Origin: Streptomyces sp. NRRL B-24484
GTDB taxonomy: Bacteria; Actinomycetota; Actinomycetes; Streptomycetales; Streptomycetaceae
NCBI RefSeq assembly: GCF_000717715.1
Contig: NZ_JOAI01000061.1
Location: 1-41,882, forward strand
DNA length: 41,882 nt
Reading direction: 5' to 3'
Shown piece after piece: positions 7,938-15,245 of this stretch; the stretch's first letter is position 1; every line of letters starts with the position of its first letter. Position numbers and translations under genes: made by a program. Below the pieces are notes generated by a model. It searched no databases. It was not told the DNA's origin and worked only from the letters and a program-made list of their open reading frames with translations.

Positions 7938-10661
7938 CTAGAGCAGGTGCAGCTGCCGGGCCCGGCGCACGGCCTCGCCGCGGCGGGTCGCGCACAGCTT
8001 CCGGTTGATGCTCTTCAGGTGCGTCTTCACTGTGTTCACCGAGAGGTGCAGGTCGGCGGCGATCTCGTCGGTCGACATCAGCTGCGCCACCCGGACGAGC
8101 ACGTCGTGCTCGCGCTCGCTCAGCCGCTCCACCACGGCGACGGGCGCCGGTGCGTCACCCGGGCGGGGGAGTCCGGCGACGAGGTCCCGGGGCAGCCAGC
8201 CGTGCGCGTGGGCGAGGGCCGGCCGCTCCTGCAGCAGCCGCCGCACCCACGGGCCGGCCTCCCGGAACGGGCGCCGCAGACGGTCCGGCCGGGCCGCGGC
8301 CAGCGCCTGCGCCAGCAGCCGGTGCGCCGTCGCCGGGTCCCCGAAGGCCGAGGCGGCCCGGGCCCGGACCAGCTGGGCCCGGACGGCGACCGCCGGCCGC
8401 GCCCCGCAGGCCGGCACCGCGTCGAGGGCCGCCAGGGCCGCCCGCGGATCGTTCGCGGCCAGGTGCGCCTGTGCGGCGGCGACGGCCGGCTCCGGACCGT
8501 CCCCCGCGGCGGGCAGCACCCGCAGCGCGGCCGGCGGATCACCGGCCGCCAGCTGCGCGGCGCACTGCCCGAGCACGATCCGCTCCCGGGCCCACGGCGA
8601 GGGCTTGTCGGCCGGTGTCGGCCGCTCCGCCGCGGCCAGGGTCAGCAGTGCGCCCCGGGCGTCCCCGGAGGTCAGCAGCAGCTTCGCCCGCAGCACCGCC
8701 AGCCCGACCACCAGCAGCGGGTCGTGCCGGGCGCCCGCGCCGGCCTCGGCCCGCTCCAGCGCGGACCGGGCGACGGCCAGGTCGTCCCGCTCGAAGGCGA
8801 TCTCCGCCAGCACCAGGTGGCCGACCCCGCTGTGCGCAGAGGGCGGCAGCCCGCACCGGGCGGCCTCCGCGATCGCCTCCACCGCCTGTGCCTCCGCCCG
8901 TGCCGGCGAGCCGAGCAGCAGGTCGATCAGTGCCAGCCGGCCCAGCGACTCGTGCCGGACGGCCGCCTGCGACGCACCGCCCGCGGCCCCGGCCGCCGCC
9001 GTCAGGCCCGTCCGCGCCGACTCGAACCGGCCCTCCCACAGCTGCGCCGAACCGAGCTCGGCCAGCAGCAGCGCCCGCAGTTCCGGGTGCGCCCGAAGCC
9101 GTTCCTCCGGCACCTCGCGCTCCAGCTCGGCCGCGCTCTCGGCGGCGTTCTCCGCCATGTCCGCCGAGCCGAGCAGCCGGGCCGCCAGCACCCGCAGCAC
9201 GGCGCTGCTCAGCCGGGCGGCGGCGCTGCCGCTGCCGGGCGGCATCAGCTCGTCGGCCCGGCCCAGGTGCGCCAGCCCGCGGTCGACGTCCCAGCGGGCG
9301 AGCGCCCGCGCGGCCCGGACGAGGGCCACGGCGGGGCCGTCGGCCTGCTCCGGCATCCGGGCGAACAGCGCGCCCAGCCGGGCGGCGTCCAGCCCGGCCA
9401 GCAGCTGACCGATCGCCAGGTCGTCGACCAGCCAGCCGGCCGCCGTCCCCCACTCCCCGGCCGCCACGGCGTGCGGCAGTGCATCGGCGAGCCGCCCGGC
9501 CTCGTGCAGCCACCGGGCCGCCCGGAGGTGCAGCTCCTGCTCCAGGCCCGGGCACCGGGCGCGCAGGTGCACCCGGAGGATCTCGGCGAACAGCGTGTGC
9601 TGCCGGTACCAGGCGTGCCCGAGCGGGGTGACGAAGGCGTTGGCGTGCCGCAGCTCCTCCAGGATCCGGGCGGCGTCCTGCCGGCCGGTCAGGGCGTCCG
9701 CCAGCCCGGTGTGCGTCCGCTCCAGGATGCTGGTGCGCAGCAGCAGGTCCTGGGTCTCCGCCGGCTGCGCCTGCAGCACCTCGGCCAGCAGGAAGTCCGC
9801 GACGGTGCTGTTGCCGGCCTCGAACCCGCGCAGGCAGCCCTCCGGGTCCTCGGCGTTCTCGGTGGCCAGTGCACACAGCCGCAGGCCCGCCGCCCAGCCC
9901 TCCGTCCGGCGGGTCAGCGCCTGCACGCCCTCCTCGGAGAGGGCCAGTCCGTGCCGGGCGAGCAGGACACCGGTCTCCTCGGCGGTGAAGGCGAGGTCGG
10001 TGCCGCGGATCTCGGCGACCGCGTCGGCGGCCCGGTAGCGGTGCAGCGGCAGCAGCGGCTCGTCCCGGCTGATCAGGACCAGTCGCAGCCCGCCTGCCGC
10101 GTGCCGGACCAGTCCGTCCAGCGCCTCGGCGACCGCCGGGGAGGTGACGTGCTCGAACTCGTCCAGCACCAGGACGACCGGTGCGTCGCGCCCGTTCAGT
10201 CCGGCCGCCAGCCGGTCCGGCAGGGCGAGGTCCACCTCGGCGGCGCGGGCGGGGCCGCCGACGTCCGCGGGCAGCGGGATGCCGGTGTGCCGCAGCGCCG
10301 CGAGCAGCTGCGCCCAGAACACCCCGGGCGCCTCGTCGCCGCGCTCCAGGGTGAGCCAGACGACCGGACCGGGCAGGGCGGCCCGCGCCGCCCAGTCCGC
10401 GACCAGCAGGGTCTTGCCGGCCCCGGCCGGACCGTTCACCAGGACGAGCGGCCGCTCAAGGCCCGCGGTGAGCCGTTCGGCGAGCCGGTCGCGGCGGACG
10501 AAGGTGCCCGGGACGGGCGGCGCGGCGAAGCGCGCGGCCAGCACCGGGTCACCGTTCGGAGCAACGGGTGGACCGGCGGGGGGGCCGGCGGGGGGAAGAG
10601 GTGCGGCCGGGGCCGGAGCGCCGACGGCGGGCGGCCGCCGATTTCCTGAGCTGTCTGGCAT
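7938..10661 (-). CDS. MalT/LAL-type LuxR family ATP-binding regulator
   Basis: This 907-residue regulator has a disordered Pro/Ala-rich N-terminus (1-45) and a STAND-type ATPase with P-loop GPAGAGKT (about 77-84) and Walker B VVLVLDEFE (about 162-170). A long helical TPR-like sensor region (about 360-830) follows. The C-terminal LuxR helix-turn-helix contains LSEREHDVLVRVAQLMSTDE and LHLSVNTVKTHLKSINRKL. Such proteins oligomerise on ligand and ATP binding and activate nearby promoters. ATG at the complement of 10659-10661 is preferred; an in-frame GTG 39 nt upstream (10700) is an alternative, and neither has a strong ribosome binding site. It is divergent from the DUF7144-DUF6325-SHOCT-MFS operon, a plausible target. 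The ligand is unknown. Confidence 0.85.
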   Translation of the reverse strand: MPDSSGNRRPPAVGAPAPAAPLPPAGPPAGPPVAPNGDPVLAARFAAPPVPGTFVRRDRLAERLTAGLERPLVLVNGPAGAGKTLLVADWAARAALPGPVVWLTLERGDEAPGVFWAQLLAALRHTGIPLPADVGGPARAAEVDLALPDRLAAGLNGRDAPVVLVLDEFEHVTSPAVAEALDGLVRHAAGGLRLVLISRDEPLLPLHRYRAADAVAEIRGTDLAFTAEETGVLLARHGLALSEEGVQALTRRTEGWAAGLRLCALATENAEDPEGCLRGFEAGNSTVADFLLAEVLQAQPAETQDLLLRTSILERTHTGLADALTGRQDAARILEELRHANAFVTPLGHAWYRQHTLFAEILRVHLRARCPGLEQELHLRAARWLHEAGRLADALPHAVAAGEWGTAAGWLVDDLAIGQLLAGLDAARLGALFARMPEQADGPAVALVRAARALARWDVDRGLAHLGRADELMPPGSGSAAARLSSAVLRVLAARLLGSADMAENAAESAAELEREVPEERLRAHPELRALLLAELGSAQLWEGRFESARTGLTAAAGAAGGASQAAVRHESLGRLALIDLLLGSPARAEAQAVEAIAEAARCGLPPSAHSGVGHLVLAEIAFERDDLAVARSALERAEAGAGARHDPLLVVGLAVLRAKLLLTSGDARGALLTLAAAERPTPADKPSPWARERIVLGQCAAQLAAGDPPAALRVLPAAGDGPEPAVAAAQAHLAANDPRAALAALDAVPACGARPAVAVRAQLVRARAASAFGDPATAHRLLAQALAAARPDRLRRPFREAGPWVRRLLQERPALAHAHGWLPRDLVAGLPRPGDAPAPVAVVERLSEREHDVLVRVAQLMSTDEIAADLHLSVNTVKTHLKSINRKLCATRRGEAVRRARQLHLL

Positions 10662-10752
10662 GGCGACCACCGGAGTCCAGGGCGCGCGCCGGGTGCACAC
10701 GTCGTCCCGGCTTCAATCATCGGTACACCCCCGGGCCTCCGCAACGCACGGA

Positions 10753-10780
10753 GGGTGACCGCCGGGGCGGCCGGTCACCC
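10753..10780. promoter_or_regulatory. Dyad in LuxR / DUF7144 divergent promoter region
   Basis: GGGTGACCG (10753-10761) and its exact complement CGGTCACCC (10772-10780) are separated by 10 bp, about one helical turn. They lie in the 200-bp gap between divergent genes, which fits a dimeric regulator operator better than a terminator. The binding protein is unknown; the adjacent LuxR-type regulator is a candidate. Confidence 0.45.
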
Positions 10781-10861
10781 GCGCCGGGTGGTGCGGAGCC
10801 GCCCGCTTGACCGCACCCTGATCTGGGGGACTGTCCAGGACACCCCGACACGGAGGTCTCG

Positions 10862-11305
10862 ATGGCGACCGCACCCTATCCCGCCGGAAGCTTCCGCCCG
10901 ACGCCGCCGCGGGCGACGCAGCAGGGCGAGTCCATGCGGATGTTCGCCGCCGTCATGCTGGGCGTCCTCGCCCTGTTCAACGGTCTCGACGGCATCGCGG
11001 CGATCGCGCAGTCCAAGGTGTTCGTCGGCGACGCCCGCTTCGTCTTCGGCGACCTGCGCGCCTGGGGCTGGGCGATGCTCGCCCTCGCCGTCGCGCAGGG
11101 TTTCGCCGCGGCCGGCGTCCTCGCCCGCAACCAGCTCGCCCGCTGGTTCGGCGTGGCCGTCCTCGTCCTCAACGCCTTCGCCCAGATGGCCTTCATCCCG
11201 TCCTACCCGGTCTGGTCCGTGCTGGTCATCGCCATCGACGTGATCGCCCTGTACGCGCTGATCGCCTACGGCGGCCGCCCGGAGCCCGGGCCGCCGGCCT
11301 CCTGA
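10862..11305 (+). CDS. DUF7144-like four-helix membrane protein
   Basis: The 147-residue protein has a 24-residue cytoplasmic tail and four hydrophobic segments (FAAVMLGVLALFNGLDGIAAI, WAMLALAVAQGFAAAGVLA, FGVAVLVLNAFAQMAFIP, WSVLVIAIDVIALYALIAY). Signature features are the G-x-x-D/N-G helix 1 end, the conserved R/W-G-W before helix 2 and the P-x-Y-P-x-W-S-V loop before helix 4. Two paralogues sit at 29.7-30.8 kb. ATG start with ACGGAGG 6 nt upstream. It is the first gene of a four-gene operon ending in an MFS exporter. Function unknown. Confidence 0.82.
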   Translation: MATAPYPAGSFRPTPPRATQQGESMRMFAAVMLGVLALFNGLDGIAAIAQSKVFVGDARFVFGDLRAWGWAMLALAVAQGFAAAGVLARNQLARWFGVAVLVLNAFAQMAFIPSYPVWSVLVIAIDVIALYALIAYGGRPEPGPPAS

Positions 11306-11339
11306 GCCCCCACCCGCACCCGCACCCGAGGAGCCCGAA

Positions 11340-11783
11340 GTGACCGACGAAATCAACGAGATGGGCCCGATCGACTACGTGGTGATCGAGTTCCCCGGCA
11401 GCAAGATGACCGGGGAGGGCCTGCCGCTGCTCGTCGACCTGGTCGACCGGGGCATCGTCCGGATCATCGACCTGATGTTCATGAAGAAGGAGCTCGACGG
11501 CTCCGTCGTCGGGCTGGAGATCGCCGACATGACCGGCGACGGCGAACTCGACCTCGCGGTCTTCGAGGGTGCGGCCTCCGGCCTGCTCGGCTCGGAGGAC
11601 CTCGACGAGGCCGCCGCCGCCCTGGAGCCCGGCAACTCGGCCGGCCTGATCGTCTACGAGAACCTGTGGGCCGCGCCGTTCGCCGCCGCACTGCGCCGTG
11701 GCGGCGCCCAGCTGGTGGCGAGCGGCCGCATCCCGCTGCCGGACCTCGTCGCCGCGCTCGACGCGCTCGAGTCCGAGGAGTGA
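11340..11783 (+). CDS. DUF6325-like protein
   Basis: The 147-residue acidic soluble protein starts at GTG 11340 after GAGGAGCC. It opens MGPIDYVVIEFPGSK and continues LPLLVDLVDRGIVRIIDLMF. This is the pattern of the DUF6325 family (alternating strands and helices, ferredoxin-like), which commonly sits beside SHOCT proteins and transporters in actinomycetes. The C-terminal half has IVYENLWAAPFAAALRRGG. No catalytic residues are evident. Gaps to the neighbours are 34 and 40 nt, so it is co-transcribed. Function unknown; a link to stress is context only. Confidence 0.78.
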   Translation: MTDEINEMGPIDYVVIEFPGSKMTGEGLPLLVDLVDRGIVRIIDLMFMKKELDGSVVGLEIADMTGDGELDLAVFEGAASGLLGSEDLDEAAAALEPGNSAGLIVYENLWAAPFAAALRRGGAQLVASGRIPLPDLVAALDALESEE

Positions 11784-11823
11784 CCGGCCACCCGCCGGTA
11801 CCGGAAGACCGAAGGAGAGAACC

Positions 11824-12126
11824 ATGCCCGGACTGATCCGAGGAGTCGCCCGCACCGCCGTGGTCGCGGGCACCGCCACGGCGGTGTCCAACCGCGTGTC
11901 CCGGCGGCAGGCCGGCCGGTGGGCCGATCAGGAGGCCCAGCAGGCCCCGCCCCCGCAGCAGGTGGTCTACCAACAGGCACCGCCGCCGCCCGCGCCGCCG
12001 GCCGCCGCCCCGGTCAGCATGGACAGCAAGATCGACCAACTCAAGGAGCTCGCCACGCTCAAGGAGCAGGGCATCCTCACCGAGGCCGAGTTCGAGGCGC
12101 AGAAGGCCCGGATCCTCAACGGCTGA
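11824..12126 (+). CDS. Small SHOCT-domain protein
   Basis: The 100-residue product has a short N-terminal segment (GLIRGVARTAVVAGTATAVSNRV) and a Gln/Pro-rich linker (QAPPPQQVVYQQAPPPPAPP). A C-terminal SHOCT motif follows (MDSKIDQLKELATLKEQGIL then EAEFEAQKARIL). The ATG follows GAAGGAGAG. It is the third gene of the DUF7144-DUF6325-SHOCT-MFS operon and the second SHOCT protein in the window. It may be an oligomerisation partner for membrane proteins of this cluster; this is inference. Confidence 0.85.
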   Translation: MPGLIRGVARTAVVAGTATAVSNRVSRRQAGRWADQEAQQAPPPQQVVYQQAPPPPAPPAAAPVSMDSKIDQLKELATLKEQGILTEAEFEAQKARILNG

Positions 12127-12157
12127 CCGACCCGCTGTCAGACCCCCTGGAGGCACG

Positions 12158-13795
12158 GTGAACCGGTGGAAGCCGCTGATCGTCCTCGGCACGGGCCAGT
12201 TCCTCATGGTGCTGGACGCGTCGGTGATGAACGTGTCGATCAGTCAGCTCGTCGAGGACTTCGACACCGAGGTCACCGCAATCCAGGGGGTCATCACCCT
12301 CTACACGCTGGTGATGGCGGCCTTCATGCTCACCGGCGGCAAGATCGGTGACATGTACGGCCGCCGCCGCACGTTCGTGGTCGGCCTGGTCGTCTACGCG
12401 GTCGGCTCCGGCCTGACCGCGGTCGCCCCCGAGCTGTGGGTGCTCGCGCTCGGCTGGTCCGTGATCGAGGGACTCGGCGCCGCCCTGGTGCTGCCGGCCC
12501 TGGCGGCCCTGGTCGCCGGCGCCTACAAGGGCCGGGACCGGGCCGTCGCCTACGGCGTGATCGGCGGCCTCGCCGGCGCCGGCATCGCCGTCGGCCCGCT
12601 GCTCGGCGGCTGGGTCACCACCTACCTCACCTGGCGGCTGGTCTTCGCCGGCGAGGTCGTCCTGGTGGTCGCGATGCTCTGCCTGATCGGCTGGATCCCG
12701 GCCGAGGAACCGCCGAAGGAACGGCCGAAGATCGACCTGGTGGCGGTCGCGCTCTCCGCGCTCGGCCTCGCCCTGGTCGTCCTGGCCGTGCTGCAGAGCA
12801 GCAGCTGGGGCTGGCTGGAGCCGCGGAACCCGCCGTTCACCGTGTTCGGCTTCTCGCCGACCCTCTTCGCGATCACCCTCGGCGGCCTGCTGCTGTTCCT
12901 CTTCGCCCGCTGGGAAATCGGCCGGGAGAGGGCGGAGAAGCCGACCCTGGTGCACCTCGGCCTGTTCCGCGTCCGGTCGCTGCGCTCCGGTCTGGTCACC
13001 CTGTTCAACCAGAACACCATCCTGCTCGGCCTGTTCTTCGTGATCCCGCTCTACCTGCAGGTGGTGCTGGGCGAGGACGCCTTCGAGACCGGCCTGCGGC
13101 TGCTGCCGGTGTCCATCACCATGCTGGTCGCCTCGATGAGCGGCTCGCTGCTGCTGCGGATCGCCTCACCGCGCACCATCGTCCGGGCCGGGTTCCTGGT
13201 GCTGCTCGCCTCCATCGTCTGGCTGCTCGCCACCATCGACCCCGAGCTGAACGACCTCTCGTTCGCCCTCGCCATGGCGGTGATGGGCCTCGGGATGGGC
13301 ATGCTCGCCTCGCAGCTCGGCAACGTCGTGCAGTCCAGCGTCGGCGCCGCCGACCGCAGCGAGGCCGGCGGACTCCAGTACACCGCCCAGAACCTGGGCT
13401 CCTCGCTCGGCACCGCACTGATCGGCGCCATCCTGATCGGCGCGCTCGCCGCCTCGCTGGGCAACCTGATCAAGAACGACCCGAGGATCTCCGACGAGGT
13501 GGCCCGGCAGGCCGGCACCCGGATCGAGGCCGGCCTCACCTTCGTCCCCGCGGACGGCGTCGCCGACGCCCTGGCCCAGACCTCGATCCCGCCCGCGGAG
13601 CAGGACGCCATCGTCGACAACTACCAGGACGCCCAGATCACCGGACTCAAGGTCGCCGTCCTCGCCAGCGGCGGCATCGCCCTGATCGGCTTCCTCTGCA
13701 CCACCGCGCTGCCCGCCCACGTCCGCGGCAAGGGGCCGGGCGGCGAGGAGGCCGGGGACGAGGACGGCGAGGACCGCGAGGACGTCGCGGCCTGA
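12158..13795 (+). CDS. DHA2 family MFS drug:proton antiporter (14 TM)
   Basis: This 545-residue integral membrane transporter has features of the EmrB/QacA (DHA2) group: the helix 1 motif LDASVMNVSI, motif A GGKIGDMYGRRR after helix 2, and motif C-like GAGIAVGPLLGGW in helix 5. About fourteen hydrophobic segments are present, with a hydrophilic acidic C-terminal tail (GGEEAGDEDGEDREDVAA). The export substrate cannot be read from sequence. GTG start 12158 with GGAGGCACG upstream. It ends the operon begun at 10862. The tail is unusually acidic, with 9 Glu/Asp in the last 18 residues. Confidence 0.92.
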   Translation: MNRWKPLIVLGTGQFLMVLDASVMNVSISQLVEDFDTEVTAIQGVITLYTLVMAAFMLTGGKIGDMYGRRRTFVVGLVVYAVGSGLTAVAPELWVLALGWSVIEGLGAALVLPALAALVAGAYKGRDRAVAYGVIGGLAGAGIAVGPLLGGWVTTYLTWRLVFAGEVVLVVAMLCLIGWIPAEEPPKERPKIDLVAVALSALGLALVVLAVLQSSSWGWLEPRNPPFTVFGFSPTLFAITLGGLLLFLFARWEIGRERAEKPTLVHLGLFRVRSLRSGLVTLFNQNTILLGLFFVIPLYLQVVLGEDAFETGLRLLPVSITMLVASMSGSLLLRIASPRTIVRAGFLVLLASIVWLLATIDPELNDLSFALAMAVMGLGMGMLASQLGNVVQSSVGAADRSEAGGLQYTAQNLGSSLGTALIGAILIGALAASLGNLIKNDPRISDEVARQAGTRIEAGLTFVPADGVADALAQTSIPPAEQDAIVDNYQDAQITGLKVAVLASGGIALIGFLCTTALPAHVRGKGPGGEEAGDEDGEDREDVAA

Positions 13796-13810
13796 TCTCC
13801 CCGCACCGCA

Positions 13811-13831
13811 CATTCCGGCAGCGCCGGAATG
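13811..13831. terminator. Short hairpin after MFS gene, possibly also an operator
   Basis: CATTCCGGC and its exact complement GCCGGAATG (13811-13819 with 13823-13831) enclose a 3-nt loop. It sits 15 nt past the MFS stop and about 90 nt upstream of the IclR coding region. It could end the MFS operon or serve as an IclR-family operator. Confidence 0.5.
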
Positions 13832-13921
13832 ACCGTGCGGCGGGTTTGGGCGGCGGGCCCGGGCTCGGGCAGGCTGTGGGGCGACCGGCCCGTACGGGCC
13901 CCGCGCCGAGAGGAGCCCGCC

Positions 13922-14659
13922 ATCGCCGCCGCCGCGCACGGCCCGCAGTCGCTCGACCGGGCGCTCGACCTGCTCGACGCCGTCGCCGACGCACCCGGCC
14001 CCGTCACCGCCCGCGACCTCGCCGACCGGCTCGGCTGCTCGCTCTCCACCGTCTACACCCTGCTCGGCCCGCTCACCGCCCGCGGCCACCTCGCCCGCAC
14101 CCGCGGCGGCTACGTGCTCGGGCCCCGCATCCCCGCCCTGCACCGGGCCTACCGGCGGCGGGAGCCCGCCGAACCCGACGTCCGCGACCTGCTGCTGCGG
14201 GTGGCCCGCGCGGCCGGCACCCCCGCGTACTACAGCACCTACCGGGACGGCCGGATCGCCGTGGTGGAGAGCACCGGGCCGGCCGCGGCCGACGGCGACC
14301 CCTTCGAGGCCGGCACCGAGCCGCACGCGCACGCCACCGCCCACGGCAAGGTGCTGCTCGCCGCGCTCTCCCGCCCGGCCCGCCGCCGCTACCTGGCCGA
14401 GCACGGCCTGCCGCGGTTCACCGAGCACACCATCACCGACCCCGACCGGCTGGAGGCCGAACTCGGCCTCGTCCGCAGGCTCGGCCTCGCGGTCTCGGTC
14501 GGCGAGTACGACCCCGACTGGATGTGCCTGGCCGTTCCGCTGCCGCCCTCCGGCGGCGGCCCCGCCCGGGCGCTCTCCGTCTCGCTGCCCACCGCCCACC
14601 GGGCCGCCCGCGGCCGGATCGGCGACGTCCTGACCCGCGCCGCCCGGCAGTTCGGCTGA
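13922..14659 (+). CDS. IclR family transcriptional regulator (start uncertain, possible ATC)
   Basis: The frame encodes an N-terminal winged helix (SLDRALDLLDAVADAPGPVT, then ARDLADRLGCSLSTVYTLLG) and a C-terminal IclR effector domain. The latter includes AYYSTYRDGRIAVVE and HATAHGKVLLAAL, the usual ligand-pocket signature. The total from 13922 is 246 codons, which fits the family. A strong AGAGGAG site at 13909-13915 is followed six bases later by an in-frame ATC at 13922, exactly where family members begin. The only in-frame ATG (13829) lies inside a hairpin and would add a 31-residue non-homologous extension; a GTG at 13835 is similar. It probably regulates the ABM monooxygenase downstream. 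The start, not the family, is in doubt. Confidence 0.8.
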   Translation: MAAAAHGPQSLDRALDLLDAVADAPGPVTARDLADRLGCSLSTVYTLLGPLTARGHLARTRGGYVLGPRIPALHRAYRRREPAEPDVRDLLLRVARAAGTPAYYSTYRDGRIAVVESTGPAAADGDPFEAGTEPHAHATAHGKVLLAALSRPARRRYLAEHGLPRFTEHTITDPDRLEAELGLVRRLGLAVSVGEYDPDWMCLAVPLPPSGGGPARALSVSLPTAHRAARGRIGDVLTRAARQFG

Positions 14660-14705
14660 GCGGTCGTCACCGCACCACCACCACACCACCCTTGAGGAGT
14701 CCGCC

Positions 14706-15032
14706 GTGATCCTGATCAACGTCAAGTTCACCGCCCGCCGCGAGTACGCCGACAGCTGGATGGCGCGGGTCGACGCGTTCACCCGGGCCACCCGCGAGGA
14801 GCCGGGCAACGTCTTCTTCGAGTGGTCCCGCAGCGTGGACGACCCGCAGGTGTACGTTCTGCTGGAGGCCTTCGCCGACGCCGAGGCCGGCGCCGCCCAC
14901 GTGAACTCCGAGCACTTCAAGGCCGCGATGGCCGAACTGCCGCAGGCCATCGCCGCCAAGCCGCAGATCATCTACGTCGAGGCGCCGGTCGACGGCTGGG
15001 GCGAGATGGCCGAACTCACCCCCGCGGAGTGA
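14706..15032 (+). CDS. ABM-type quinol monooxygenase (YgiN-like)
   Basis: The 108-residue protein is a single antibiotic-biosynthesis-monooxygenase (dimeric ferredoxin-like) domain. It starts ILINVKFTARREYADSWMAR and contains EPGNVFFEWSRSVDDP, YVLLEAFADAEAGAAHVNSE, HFKAAMAELPQAI and IIYVEA. These are the usual conserved blocks; His and Asn/Glu around HVNSEHF line the pocket in relatives. Such enzymes oxidise quinols or anthrones without a cofactor, or act in detoxification. GTG start 14706 with TTGAGGAG upstream. It lies 46 nt after the IclR-type regulator and is likely co-transcribed with it. Confidence 0.85.
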   Translation: MILINVKFTARREYADSWMARVDAFTRATREEPGNVFFEWSRSVDDPQVYVLLEAFADAEAGAAHVNSEHFKAAMAELPQAIAAKPQIIYVEAPVDGWGEMAELTPAE

Positions 15033-15099
15033 CCCCGGACGGGCCTGTGCGATCCGCCCCCGGGGCCTCACACCCGGAGGTACCATCCGTGCGGCAGGC

Positions 15100-15115
15100 G
15101 TAACGGCCGGGGAAC
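15100..15115 (+). promoter_or_regulatory. GlnR-like box upstream of nitrate reductase
   Basis: GTAAC-N6-GGAAC (15100-15104 and 15111-15115) matches the gTnAC-n6-GaAAC layout of actinomycete GlnR sites. It lies about 45-50 bp upstream of a possible -10 TACGTT (15149-15154), an activator-like position. Nitrate assimilation genes are known GlnR targets in Streptomyces. The match here is by eye. Confidence 0.45.
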
Positions 15116-15161
15116 CCCGCACGACACCTCCGCGCAACAGGGCCTTCCTACGTTGGACACA

Positions 15162-15178
15162 GGTGGGAGCGTCCCACC
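15162..15178 (+). other. Leader hairpin upstream of nitrate reductase
   Basis: GGTGGGA (15162-15168) and TCCCACC (15172-15178) form a 7-bp stem with a 3-nt loop. It lies just after the presumed transcription start and 68 nt before the GTG. It could be a leader structure; no regulatory class is recognised. Confidence 0.35.
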
Positions 15179-15245
15179 GGGCCGGTCGGCGCGACCCCGC
15201 CACCGCGGGCGGGGGCCCGGACCGGCGGCCACGAGAGGGGCAGCC

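Noticed and set aside
8150..9876. Several long open frames overlapping the LuxR-type regulator on both strands
   Set aside because: They are Arg/Pro/Ala-rich shadows; only the minus-strand frame shows P-loop and LuxR motifs.
13829..13921. ATG 13829 as the IclR start
   Set aside because: It lies inside a 9-bp hairpin, has no ribosome binding site and gives a 31-residue extension unlike IclR proteins. Kept only as an alternative.
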